A DNA stretch of 42,770 nt from a bacterium. GTDB lineage: Bacteria; Vulcanimicrobiota; Xenobia; Xenobiales; JADMJV01. Below the pieces are notes generated by a model. That model ran no database searches. It was not told the DNA's origin and saw only the letters and a list, made by a program, of their open reading frames with translations. Position numbers and translations under genes: made by a program. Each line of letters opens with the position of its first letter. Positions within the stretch are counted from its first letter, which is position 1. Below, one piece after another: positions 16,294 through 24,061 of the stretch. The stretch is from NCBI GenBank assembly GCA_018780265.1, contig JADMJV010000089.1:1-42770 (forward strand), given 5' to 3'.

Positions 16294-17163
16294 ATGGCTA
16301 TTGCAAACATCAACAGGGGAATCCCACTTTTCCGAGGGCCAAGTCTGTTCGGCAACCCCGCTACCACTCCGACCACAGGTCCAGTCAGCAGCGAACCCGG
16401 GGGATTCGACTCTCGCTTCAGGATGATGCGCCAGTTACAGGTCATGGAAGCGCTGCTGGAAATGTTTGGCGGCATGCTCGGGGCCGCCCCGGCCAGCTCG
16501 CCCATTTCCACGGCCGCACCCGCAATATCCCCCGCGCCTGCCCAGACCGGCAATCAGCAATCGCCGCCTCAAGGCCGCATTGGTCAGGGCAGTCGCGTGC
16601 TGGTCATCGGCGACTCACACACGGCCGGTGCCTATGGCAACGAACTCGACAGGCAGTTGAGGGCGCGCGGAGCGCAGGTGCACACTATCGGCAGTAGCGG
16701 AGCGTCCGCCAGCAATTTTATCAACGGTCGTGGGACCACGGTGGGTTATGCCGAGCACGGGACCGACGGCAGGGTCCAACGCACCGCCAGGCACGCTACT
16801 CCCAAACTGGAAGACCTGATTCAGCAAGACCGGCCCGACACGATTGTGGTCAATCTGGGGGCAAATTTCCGAGGGGCCAGTCCGGCCCAATTGCAAAGCC
16901 AGGTCCGCAGCCTGGGCGAAGTGGCCCGGCGGCACAACATCCCCATCAAATGGGTAGGTCCGCCCAAACCCCGTCAGGCCGACGCCGGAGCGGTGCAGAG
17001 ATTTGACGAGCAGATGGCTGCGGCCGTGGCTCCTTTCGGGGAATACATCTCGTCGGTCCCCTACACGCCCGAATATGCAGGGGGGGATGGGGTTCACTAC
17101 GGGGGAACGCGCGGCACTCAACTGGCCCAACAATGGGCCCAGGGCATTGCCGGCCGTCTATAG
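16294..17163 (+). CDS. SGNH/GDSL-type hydrolase with low-complexity N-terminus, no Sec signal
   Basis: ATG 16294 has a good GGAGG site at 16284-16288. Residues 1-100 lack a signal peptide and are Pro/Ser/Thr/Ala-rich, with an amphipathic helix RQLQVMEALLEMFGGMLGA at about 46-64. Residues 101-289 form the SGNH fold: GDSHT with nucleophile Ser108, LGANFRG with Asn191, and DGVHYGG with Asp265 and His268. These enzymes hydrolyse esters (lipids, acetylated sugars or peptidoglycan O-acetyl groups). The uncharged disordered N-terminus plus short helix matches the plan of the 10430-11464 protein and suggests export by a non-Sec route; this is inference. Confidence 0.8.
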   Translation: MAIANINRGIPLFRGPSLFGNPATTPTTGPVSSEPGGFDSRFRMMRQLQVMEALLEMFGGMLGAAPASSPISTAAPAISPAPAQTGNQQSPPQGRIGQGSRVLVIGDSHTAGAYGNELDRQLRARGAQVHTIGSSGASASNFINGRGTTVGYAEHGTDGRVQRTARHATPKLEDLIQQDRPDTIVVNLGANFRGASPAQLQSQVRSLGEVARRHNIPIKWVGPPKPRQADAGAVQRFDEQMAAAVAPFGEYISSVPYTPEYAGGDGVHYGGTRGTQLAQQWAQGIAGRL

Positions 17164-17277
17164 GGTTTCCAGGTTTTCAAGCCAGACCCCGGCAAGAATG
17201 CATAGAGGTCGTTCCAGCGCAGGTGTTTTACGATGTGAATTGGCAAGATCTGACTAGCCCCTGAAGAAAGTAACTGG

Positions 17278-17829
17278 GTGAAACCCTGGGAATTCGTCGA
17301 GTCAGAATCCAGCCACGATTATGGGATATTCAGAACGCGCGTCGACCACTTGCGCTCGCCCCGGACGCAACATGTTTTGCGCCGAGTGATCGTGGAGCCC
17401 CCCGATTGGGTAAACGTGATCGCCCGCACCATCGAAGGCACTTTTCTGATGGTGCGTCAAATCCGCCATGGCATTGCGGCCCCCAGTCTGGAAATCCCCG
17501 CCGGTGCCATCGAAGTCAATGAAAGTCCCGCCCAGGCCGCGGCTCGTGAGCTGCTGGAGGAAACCGGCCACCAGGCCACAACCCTGCGCGAACTGGGCAG
17601 GGTGTTTCCCAACCCGGCCTTTCAGACCAACACCTGTTACCTCTACCTGGCCGACCAGTGCCACAAGGTGCAAGAGCCGGAGCAGGATCCCGGGGAGGAT
17701 ATTCATCTGGAGACGTGGACTCGCGAGGAACTGCTGGCTGCCAGCAGAGACGGCCGCATCCAACATTCCCTGGTGATTGCGGCCCTTTACTATCTGCGCG
17801 ACCAGGAGAACGACTGGCGCAGTCCCTGA
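17278..17829 (+). CDS. Nudix hydrolase, ADP-ribose pyrophosphatase-like
   Basis: This 183-residue protein starts at GTG 17278. A complete Nudix box spans residues 76-98 (starts GAIEVNE, ends RELLEETGH), preceded by the EIPAG strand typical of NudF/ADP-ribose pyrophosphatases. These cleave nucleoside diphosphates linked to another group, for example ADP-ribose to AMP and ribose-5-phosphate. It is cytosolic. It is convergent with the next gene, whose stop is 1 bp away. Confidence 0.9.
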   Translation: MKPWEFVESESSHDYGIFRTRVDHLRSPRTQHVLRRVIVEPPDWVNVIARTIEGTFLMVRQIRHGIAAPSLEIPAGAIEVNESPAQAAARELLEETGHQATTLRELGRVFPNPAFQTNTCYLYLADQCHKVQEPEQDPGEDIHLETWTREELLAASRDGRIQHSLVIAALYYLRDQENDWRSP

Positions 17830-17830
17830 G

Positions 17831-18412
17831 CTACTTGCCTGTCAGGCCTTTCCAGAAGCTCCTGGCCTCCTTGGCCACACCCAGACCGAAATCTTTACCG
17901 GCCTTCCCGATCTCCTGGCCAACCTCTTTGCCTTTCTCCAGGACGGGCTTGGCGGCGTCTTTGACGTCCTTGCCGACCTCGTTCAACTCACGGCCGACCT
18001 GATAGGCCGTTCCTTGCTCTGTCGACTGGGCCTTACCAGCCACTTTTTTCTGGCCGGCCAGTTGCTTGGCCGGACCGGGCTTTGCCGTTTCTTTCTTGGC
18101 TGTCCTGGCGGCATCCACCTGGACGATCTGGGGCCGTCCCGAATCGGCAGCGTGGGCGGTGGCCACCGAGGCGCAACCGCTGGCCCCCAAAGACAAGGCC
18201 ACTCCCAAAGTCAGCATGAGAATGGAGCCCAGGGCCCCCCGCAATGGCTTGCTGGAGGAGGGAGCCTCCGCCTGCAAACTGGGCTTGACTGGCTTCCAGT
18301 CGGCGGAGCCAGTCTCAAACTTGTCTCCAACGGGAGTTCCCGGGTCGGCTTTTGACCTCTTGAGCGGGCTCAACCCTTGCATAGAAACCGGACCATTTGC
18401 ACCAACGAACAC
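17831..18412 (-). CDS. Hypothetical membrane-anchored or lipoprotein with Lys-rich coiled tail
   Basis: From ATG 18412 the product has 193 residues: a 58-residue polar N-terminus (GTPVGDKFETGSADWKPVKP), one hydrophobic segment (GSILMLTLGVALSLGA) ending in a lipobox-like SGC, and an Ala/Lys-rich helical tail (VGRELNEVGKDVKDAAKPVL). An alternative ATG at 18217 would make it a lipoprotein, but with no basic residues before the hydrophobic core. It is either a single-pass protein with an internal lipobox or a mis-started lipoprotein. No family is recognised. Confidence 0.6.
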   Translation of the reverse strand: MFVGANGPVSMQGLSPLKRSKADPGTPVGDKFETGSADWKPVKPSLQAEAPSSSKPLRGALGSILMLTLGVALSLGASGCASVATAHAADSGRPQIVQVDAARTAKKETAKPGPAKQLAGQKKVAGKAQSTEQGTAYQVGRELNEVGKDVKDAAKPVLEKGKEVGQEIGKAGKDFGLGVAKEARSFWKGLTGK

Positions 18413-18473
18413 GAGTTAGACCTCCTTGACCTGCTGTTAGCACCTTCTCCATGAGAGGCCAATTTCCCCCACC

Positions 18474-18508
18474 GGTTGCAGACCCATTGCGCAGCCTGAT
18501 TGCAACCT
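18474..18508. promoter_or_regulatory. GGTTGCA...TGCAACC inverted repeat upstream of the phasin-like gene
   Basis: Seven-base inverted arms about 20 bp apart lie about 75 bp upstream of the gene at 18580, in a 167-bp intergenic gap. The position suits an operator. The coordinates are approximate and the call is weak. Confidence 0.3.
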
Positions 18509-18579
18509 GCTCCTGGCAGGATGCCTGCAACGAAGCAACACCTCCGAGTGTAGCAATAAAAGAAAAGGAACCCACCACC

Positions 18580-18903
18580 ATGAACCAGGTAAAATTTCCC
18601 ATCAACCCTTTCCAGGTCGGTGAATTGATGATTGACCAGTCGGTCAAAGCCATGCACAATTTGGTCAAAGTGGCCGAACAGAATGAAAAAGTGGCCCAAC
18701 AGGTGATCGACTTCAACCGCAAAAACCGCGAAGAAGGCGTCAAGATGGTCGAACTGGCCGGCGAGCAGCTCAAGCAGACCACCCGTCTCTTCGTTGACCT
18801 CTTCGACAAGGTCGTCTCTGTCCAAATGCAGAGCTACAAGCAGGCCAGCAAAGCCGGCATGGACGAACTCAACAAGCAGGTCGCCCAGTTTAGCAAGTCT
18901 TAG
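18580..18903 (+). CDS. Phasin-like small helical protein
   Basis: ATG 18580 follows an AAAAGGAA site. The 107-residue product is wholly amphipathic helix (FQVGELMIDQSVKAMHNLVK, EQLKQTTRLFVDLFDKVV) with no signal or membrane segment. Composition and length fit phasins, which coat polyhydroxyalkanoate granules, but no PHA genes are in the window. It could equally be another small helical surface protein. It is monocistronic, ending in a strong terminator. Confidence 0.55.
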   Translation: MNQVKFPINPFQVGELMIDQSVKAMHNLVKVAEQNEKVAQQVIDFNRKNREEGVKMVELAGEQLKQTTRLFVDLFDKVVSVQMQSYKQASKAGMDELNKQVAQFSKS

Positions 18904-18959
18904 TCCCGAGGGGCTGGCCCCCTCCAAGTTCCTCGCATGACACTATCCTAACCCAGTCA

Positions 18960-18986
18960 GAGAGCCTCGCGCTCTCTTTTTTTTTT
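18960..18986 (+). terminator. Rho-independent terminator
   Basis: A GAGAGC/GCTCTC stem (18960-18965 with 18971-18976) with a 5-nt loop is followed by ten T residues. It terminates the phasin-like gene and lies just beyond the 3' end of the PIN toxin pseudogene. Confidence 0.9.
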
Positions 18987-19001
18987 GCTGCCGAGAAGCG
19001 A

Positions 19002-19358
19002 TCAATCCTCGATTCGAAAGCCCAGTAGTCGCCTAAGGTTAGAAACCAGATATCAGCGGGGGTTCCGATCAAAAATACGGCGGCAGCCAGATGCCACAGG
19101 TCGGCTCCGCGAACGTAACCGGCGCTGAGGACCAGGGCAAACTCCGCCCCAGCTTCCGATCCGGTAGGACCCAGCTCAGACCGGCGAGCAATCTTGAGTC
19201 GAAAGCAACGTTCTCCCGCGCGAACGCTGATCTTAATTCAGCTTCCAGAAGATTCGATGAAACGAGTTCGTCAAATCCTGCCATCCGCTCCATCACAGTG
19301 GAGGCAGCCGGCTCTCCAAAGGCCACGGCGACGTGGCAGGATGTGTCGCCAGCCTCAC
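19002..19358 (-). pseudogene. PIN-domain (VapC-like) toxin, frameshifted
   Basis: Joining frames recovers most of a PIN ribonuclease: DTS with the first catalytic Asp, then VAFGEPAASTV, FDELVSSNLLEAELRSA, LSWVLPDRKLG, then, one frame over, AEFALVLSAGYVRGADLWHL and AAAVFLIGTPADIWFLTL. The main break is one missing base in the CCCC run at 19147-19150. A second single-base shift lies between the GTG at 19358 and DTS. Near the 3' end another shift plus a loss of about nine codons separates FLTL from LGFRIED and its stop at 19002-19004. With several breaks, toxin loss is likely even if one is a sequencing error. Confidence 0.72.
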
Positions 19359-19490
19359 GATGACTCCCGCTCGTTCAACTATCGGCTCCCCCCGGTGGGT
19401 GAGGGTCACAACCTGGCCGGCGCGCACTTTACGAAGGAGTTCCGACAACCGGGCCTTCGCTTCATAGGTGGAATAAGTCTCGTGGTTCAT
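19293..19490 (-). CDS. Phd/YefM-type antitoxin, C-terminus probably frameshifted
   Basis: Residues 1-38 are a good match to Phd-type antitoxins: TYEAKARLSELLRKVRAG then VVTLTHRGEPIVE. After that the frame runs into the toxin gene and becomes unlike the family. A one-base shift would end the protein at TGA 19355-19357, overlapping the toxin GTG at 19358 as usual for coupled toxin-antitoxin pairs. The N-terminal DNA-binding half is intact and may still autoregulate. Confidence 0.65.
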   Translation of the reverse strand: MNHETYSTYEAKARLSELLRKVRAGQVVTLTHRGEPIVERAGVIVRLATHPATSPWPLESRLPPL

Positions 19491-19505
19491 TCCCTAACAT
19501 TAACA

Positions 19506-19523
19506 TGACCAGTCTGACCAGTC
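19506..19523. repeat. Tandem 9-bp repeat TGACCAGTC x2
   Basis: Two perfect copies lie 16 bp upstream of the antitoxin start and between it and the divergent Uma2 gene. They are well placed to be the antitoxin's operator or part of the divergent promoters. Confidence 0.4.
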
Positions 19524-19574
19524 ACAATAGGCACCAAGCTTGCCCGTCGCCCTGGAGTGATATACAATTGGGCT

Positions 19575-20153
19575 ATGATTCAGAGCTTGCCGACCCCCAA
19601 ACGGTGGACCCGCGACGAGTGGTATCGCCTGGCGGAGCTTGGTTTTTTCCCCGAGGGGTGCCACACCGAACTGATCGAAGGCGAGATTCTTGTAATGAGT
19701 CCCCAGGGCCCAAACCATTCGCGCAGCATGATGCTGGGCACTGAAATTCTCACGGATTTTTTTCGCGGCACCCACATGGTGCGAGTCCAGTGTCCCCTCA
19801 CTATCGACGAGCGCACCGAGCCCGAACCGGATTTTTCCATCATTGGGCGCGAGGAGGCGCTGGCTTTGCGAGGCAAACACCCAGGCACGGCCGAACTGGT
19901 TATCGAGATCTCTGATTCCAGTCTCAGCTATGACCGCAATGAAAAGGCCAGCCTCTACGCGCGGGCCGGAGTCCCCGAATACGGCATTCTCAATCTTCAA
20001 AAACGCTCCCTGGAATTACACCGCCAGCCACACCAGGACAGCGAACTGCGTTTTGGCTGGGGCTACGCCTCTCGGACCATTCTGGGACCCGAGGACGATT
20101 TTGTCCCCCAGGCTGGCGCCGACCGAAAACTGCGGGTGGGCGACTTCTTCTAG
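19575..20153 (+). CDS. Uma2-family (DUF820) putative endonuclease
   Basis: ATG 19575 gives 192 residues. Uma2 proteins have a PD-(D/E)xK nuclease fold. Visible elements are HTELIEGEILVMSPQG, EPEPDFSII (Asp86), AELVIEISDSSL (Glu111) and RNEKASLYARAGVPEYGI (Lys124). They are abundant in cyanobacteria, Planctomycetes and Chloroflexota; their biological role is unsettled. The gene is divergent from the broken toxin-antitoxin pair. Confidence 0.88.
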   Translation: MIQSLPTPKRWTRDEWYRLAELGFFPEGCHTELIEGEILVMSPQGPNHSRSMMLGTEILTDFFRGTHMVRVQCPLTIDERTEPEPDFSIIGREEALALRGKHPGTAELVIEISDSSLSYDRNEKASLYARAGVPEYGILNLQKRSLELHRQPHQDSELRFGWGYASRTILGPEDDFVPQAGADRKLRVGDFF

Positions 20154-20157
20154 TTGG

Positions 20158-20784
20158 TTAGACGTCGTCGGAGGGGGGCGGAGTGTCCTCCAGGCGTTTC
20201 TGAATGTAGGTCACCGTTTCGCCCACGGTCTTCAAGTTGGCGGCGTCCTCTTCCGGAATCTCGATGGCGAACTCTTCCTGAAAGCCCATCAGCAACTCGA
20301 CGGTGTCCAGCGAGTCGGCGCCAAGATCCTCCTGATAGGAAGCCTCGGGCGTAATCTGTTCATCTTCCACCTTGAGCTGCTCTTTGACGATTTTGGCCAC
20401 CCGGTCGGCTACGTGGTGGGGGTCGGGGTTTTCGTTGTCCAGTTCCAGGTCGGCTTTGGTGAGCGCGGCGGCCACTCCGGACTCGCTCAGGTCCGCAGCG
20501 CTGGCGGCCTGCCGAATGGCCTCCTGAAGATTGAGCCCGACAACGGGAGCGGCAGGTTCGGTCGACTCTGAGGGGAGCACCGTCGGAACCGGAGGAGCCG
20601 CTACTTTCGGCACAGACGACTGGGCGGCCGGGACGGAGGCCGCCATCGACTCTTGCGATGGCGCGGCAGGGGCCTGGCCGAGCACCAGAACGTCCAGTTG
20701 GGGCTCAGCCTCTTGGCCGGGTTGGCCAACCGGAACCATGGGTCCGCTGGCCGCGGTCAAAGAATTCAGGCTGTGAATTTGCAT
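20158..20784 (-). CDS. Acyl carrier protein with long N-terminal extension
   Basis: Residues 125-200 are a typical acyl carrier protein: VAKIVKEQLKVEDEQITP, then DLGADSLDTVELLM with phosphopantetheine site Ser158. An AGGAG site precedes the ATG. Residues 1-85 are a Pro/Ala/Ser-rich low-complexity tail, and 86-122 form a short helical segment; ordinary ACPs have only about 80 residues. No fatty-acid genes flank it, so it is probably not the housekeeping acpP. An ACP dedicated to secretion (as IacP is in Salmonella) or to a membrane enzyme is possible but unproven. Confidence 0.85.
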   Translation of the reverse strand: MQIHSLNSLTAASGPMVPVGQPGQEAEPQLDVLVLGQAPAAPSQESMAASVPAAQSSVPKVAAPPVPTVLPSESTEPAAPVVGLNLQEAIRQAASAADLSESGVAAALTKADLELDNENPDPHHVADRVAKIVKEQLKVEDEQITPEASYQEDLGADSLDTVELLMGFQEEFAIEIPEEDAANLKTVGETVTYIQKRLEDTPPPSDDV

Positions 20785-20833
20785 GGGCGTAATCTCCTAG
20801 TAGGCTCAGTGTAGGAGACTACCCGTAAAGGAG

Positions 20834-20846
20834 AGGAAATTTTCCT
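20834..20846. promoter_or_regulatory. 13-bp perfect palindrome AGGAAA-T-TTTCCT
   Basis: It lies in the 96-bp gap upstream of the extended acyl carrier protein gene and just downstream of the DUF1501 stop. It is flanked by further TAGTAGG/CCTACTA inverted copies around 20802 and 20845. It is a candidate operator. Confidence 0.35.
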
Positions 20847-20880
20847 ACTAAATCGTTAACGGACGGTGAAAATTTGAAAT

Positions 20881-22125
20881 CTATACCACCGTCAACGGGG
20901 AGCCTCGCCAGCCGGGGAAAAGCTGGTCGTTCTGAGCAGGCAAATGGAGATGGCGGGTGGCCACATTGCTAAACAGTGCCCGAAAGTCCGTGCTTACCGG
21001 CAAGTCGCGCCCGTCCTCCAAGGCATCTTTGGAGAAGGAGGTGACCTGTCCGTAGACTTTACCGCCCTTGACGTTGGAGCCCAGCACAAACATGCAGGAG
21101 CCACGCCCGTGGTCGGTGCCGTTGGAGCCGTTCTGGTGGACCGTGCGCCCAAATTCGGTCATGGTCATCAGCGTCACCCGCTGCTGCAGATCCGGGCCCA
21201 GGTCTTGCCAGAAGGCCGCGATCGAGCCCGACAGTTCCTGGAACAGACGCCCAAAAGTCCCCTGCCCGGTGCCCTGGGCCACGTGAGTGTCCCAGCCGTT
21301 GTGCTCCACAAAAGCCACCTCCAGGCCCACATCGGTCTTGATCAACTGGGCCACCTGGCGCAGCCCTCTGCCCAAATTACCATTGGGGTATTGGGCCTGA
21401 TTGGCTGGTTGATAGCTGCGAATATTCTGCGGGGAGAGCACCTTGGTCGCTTCAAAAGCTTCGCTGCCCCGCTTGGAGAGCAACTGGCCCGTTTTGCCGC
21501 CGGTGGCCTGAGCGTAAAGGCTTTCCAAGGAGTCGGCGCCGGCTCCGGCCCGAACCTGAAACTCCTCCAGATTGCCTACCGCCAGCGCCGCTACCGATCC
21601 CGACAGCATGCGAGGCATGCTGGAGGTCATAGCCACCGCTTGATAAGCAGAATGCTCGTGCCCGGTCAGGCCCACGGCACGATTCAACCAGCCGCTGCTG
21701 GTGCTCTTCTGACCGGGCGTGCCGGACTCCATGTAGTCTTGAGCATCAAAGTGAGAGCGGTTCTTTTCGGGACTGCCGATGCCATGCACCACGGCCAGTT
21801 TCCCCTGCTTGTAGAGGGAGGCCAGAGCGCTGCCGCGTGGATGAATTCCGAAACGCCCATCCAGATCGATCAGGCCATTCTCTCCGCCCACGGGCAACAA
21901 TAGACCGGGTCGCAACTGCTGCAAGTCGGCGTCGGCCAGGGGTTGCACTGCCATAACCCCATCCATAGCCCCGCGTTGAAAGATGGTCACCAAAATGGGA
22001 CGCTTCGACTGAATGCCCGAGGGTGCGGCGTGAGCGGCCCTTGTCAAAAAACCGGGAACACCCCCTAAGGTCAAACCGAAAACCGACAGACCACTGCTGC
22101 GCAGAAAAGCTCGCCGCGTCCACAT
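20881..22125 (-). CDS. DUF1501 family protein, Tat-exported
   Basis: This 414-residue protein has the Tat signal TRRAFLRSSG plus a hydrophobic run ending AHAAP. DUF1501 proteins belong to the alkaline-phosphatase/sulfatase-like fold; visible stretches are ILVTIFQRGAMDGV, DAQDYMESGTPG, VEHNGWDTH, TMTEFGRTVHQNGSNGTDHG. They are almost always paired with DUF1800 proteins, as here (start 7 bp from the DUF1800 stop). They are abundant in Planctomycetes and some proteobacteria. Function is unproven; a role in extracellular polymer or surface chemistry has been suggested. Confidence 0.92.
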   Translation of the reverse strand: MWTRRAFLRSSGLSVFGLTLGGVPGFLTRAAHAAPSGIQSKRPILVTIFQRGAMDGVMAVQPLADADLQQLRPGLLLPVGGENGLIDLDGRFGIHPRGSALASLYKQGKLAVVHGIGSPEKNRSHFDAQDYMESGTPGQKSTSSGWLNRAVGLTGHEHSAYQAVAMTSSMPRMLSGSVAALAVGNLEEFQVRAGAGADSLESLYAQATGGKTGQLLSKRGSEAFEATKVLSPQNIRSYQPANQAQYPNGNLGRGLRQVAQLIKTDVGLEVAFVEHNGWDTHVAQGTGQGTFGRLFQELSGSIAAFWQDLGPDLQQRVTLMTMTEFGRTVHQNGSNGTDHGRGSCMFVLGSNVKGGKVYGQVTSFSKDALEDGRDLPVSTDFRALFSNVATRHLHLPAQNDQLFPGWRGSPLTVV

Positions 22126-22131
22126 TTTCCA

Positions 22132-23865
22132 CTACCTCCGCTGAAACTCGGGGCAGCTCAAAAGCACCCCGGCAATCTTCTCCGACTGATTCAACTTAAG
22201 CCCACCCTGCTGAGGTTTCGTGGCCGGGTCACCGGGCAAAGCCGGCTGCACGGTGGAGAAAAAGCGCTCATTGGCCATAGTTTGACGCACAGGCTCCAGA
22301 GCCTTGTCCAGAGAACGACCGGGCAGAATCAACTGAGCCACTTTCTCCACGCTGCCACCAGGCAGATCCACGTGAACTCCGCGCACGCGGCCGGTGGCCA
22401 GGGCGAAAGCGAAGTTGACGCGATGGACCAGGGTCCCCGAACTGATCCACTGCTCCGTACGGTCAGGATAACCGGTGGGGGGCACACAACCGTACATCGA
22501 CTGCCCCATCTTTTCAACCCACTGGGGCAGTTCGGTCTCGCTGGCCTGGAGTCGGCCGCCCAGCACCCGCACACTGCTGACCGTATACTCCAGCGGGTTT
22601 TTGACTTTGGCGCGCAGGGCCGGTCCAGACCAAAAGGCCGGCGAGTCCACAATGGCCCGAATCATGGCCGTCGAACTGCCGTGGCTGCGCCGAAAAACCT
22701 GAGCCAACTCCTTGACCACCTTGGCGTCGGGCTCGTCACTGATAAAACGCACCGCGAACTTGTGCGCCACACGCTCGGCAGTATGCGGATGGTTGGCCAG
22801 CAAATCCAGCAATCGGTCGCCTTCGGACTCTCCTTGCCCCGCGGCAAAGGCAGTGCCCATCACACTCTTGGGGCCGGCATCGTGCAAAAAGGGAACAAAC
22901 AAAAATCCATAGGGGCCGGCCTTGACCTGATCAGGATATTGCTCGGCCAATCGGTTAAAACGTTGGGCATTGGGTCCGCGCGGAATGGTCGTCCAGCCGG
23001 TCAAGACGCGGGCCACTTCGGTTACATCCTTTTGCGAGTAGCCGCCGTCTACGCCCAGCGTATGCAACTCCATCAACTCGCGCGCATAATTCTCGTTGAG
23101 CCCCATGGGCCTTTTGGCGTTGCCCTGAAAAGCCCGCAAGGCAAAGCTACTCAGGCGAGGGGCCTCGGCGGAGGCCATCGACTGGGCATTGTTGAGGTAC
23201 AAGAGCATGGCCGGATGGCGTGCTGTGGCCCCCAACATGGTGCGAAAGTTGCCCAGCGCATTGGGCCGAATGACATCGCGCTCGTAGCTTAGAATGTGCG
23301 GTCGAGCCGGATTGGTGGTGCGCGACACGTTGAAATGGTTGAACCAGAAGTCGGTCATCACTTCCTGAAGCTGATTCTCCGAGTAAACACAGCGGGTTAC
23401 CTTCTGGGCCAATCCCTGACGCAGCAACTCCCGATCCGTCTTCAGTCCTTCCCTCTGAACAAAAGTGGCGATCTGGCGGCGCATTTTGGTGTCCTGCTGG
23501 TCATTCCCGCCCTTGGTGTCGACCATGCCGGCCTCGGTGGCCAACCGCCGCAGCTGGGGCCCGGCCAAATAGGTCTGCTGAATCTGCTCCGAATCCATGG
23601 CCAGGGCAGGGTATGCCTGAAGCCGCTGCCGACAGACTTCATCGTCCAGTTTGCCGGACAGTTGGCCTTCCAACCAATGGTCCAGTCCTTCGTGAACCAC
23701 TTTCTCTAGCTGGCCCGGGGTGGGCCCATAAGAAAAACGCGAAAGCAGATGAGCGGCGGCCTGATAGCTGTTCAGCCCGGCCTTTTGATAGGGCAGTTCC
23801 TTGGCTTGAGCCAACGGAGTCAGGGTCAGTAAGAGGGCCAGCAGTGTGAAGCGTTTCATAGCCAT
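22132..23865 (-). CDS. DUF1800 family protein, exported
   Basis: ATG 23865 follows an AGGGGGG site and starts a Sec signal (KRFTLLALLLTLTPLAQA). The 577-residue product carries DUF1800 features: AAHLLSRFSYGPTPGQLEKV, MTDFWFNHFNVS, LNENYARELMELHTLGVDGGYSQKDV (in parts), LTGWT and AHKFAVRFISDEP. It is the first gene of the two-gene operon with DUF1501. The biochemical role is unknown. Confidence 0.92.
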   Translation of the reverse strand: MAMKRFTLLALLLTLTPLAQAKELPYQKAGLNSYQAAAHLLSRFSYGPTPGQLEKVVHEGLDHWLEGQLSGKLDDEVCRQRLQAYPALAMDSEQIQQTYLAGPQLRRLATEAGMVDTKGGNDQQDTKMRRQIATFVQREGLKTDRELLRQGLAQKVTRCVYSENQLQEVMTDFWFNHFNVSRTTNPARPHILSYERDVIRPNALGNFRTMLGATARHPAMLLYLNNAQSMASAEAPRLSSFALRAFQGNAKRPMGLNENYARELMELHTLGVDGGYSQKDVTEVARVLTGWTTIPRGPNAQRFNRLAEQYPDQVKAGPYGFLFVPFLHDAGPKSVMGTAFAAGQGESEGDRLLDLLANHPHTAERVAHKFAVRFISDEPDAKVVKELAQVFRRSHGSSTAMIRAIVDSPAFWSGPALRAKVKNPLEYTVSSVRVLGGRLQASETELPQWVEKMGQSMYGCVPPTGYPDRTEQWISSGTLVHRVNFAFALATGRVRGVHVDLPGGSVEKVAQLILPGRSLDKALEPVRQTMANERFFSTVQPALPGDPATKPQQGGLKLNQSEKIAGVLLSCPEFQRR

Positions 23866-23897
23866 TGAAACCCCCCTGGCGAGAAAAAGTTGCGCTG

Positions 23898-24061
23898 AGG
23901 GCCCGTCCCAAAATAACATACATAGACACTCGGGCCGTCGATCCATCCCAGCCAGCAGCGTCACGCCTCGGTTAAGTATGACCCGATATTCGCCCTCGCC
24001 GCTCCTTGCTGGAGGGGCGCCTCGACGACCAGAGTGACCAACTTATTCCGGGACGAGCCCT
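23898..24061. mobile_element. 164-bp MITE-like element with 19-bp terminal inverted repeats
   Basis: The ends (23898-23916 and 24043-24061) are inverted copies matching at 16 of 19 positions. A second, inner inverted pair (23927-23941 and 24022-24036) matches at 13 of 15. Nothing inside codes. The element fills the gap between the DUF1800 start and the FHIPEP-like gene, whose stop codon it supplies. A further copy of the end lies at 94-112. This suggests a non-autonomous element moved by a transposase elsewhere. Confidence 0.6.
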
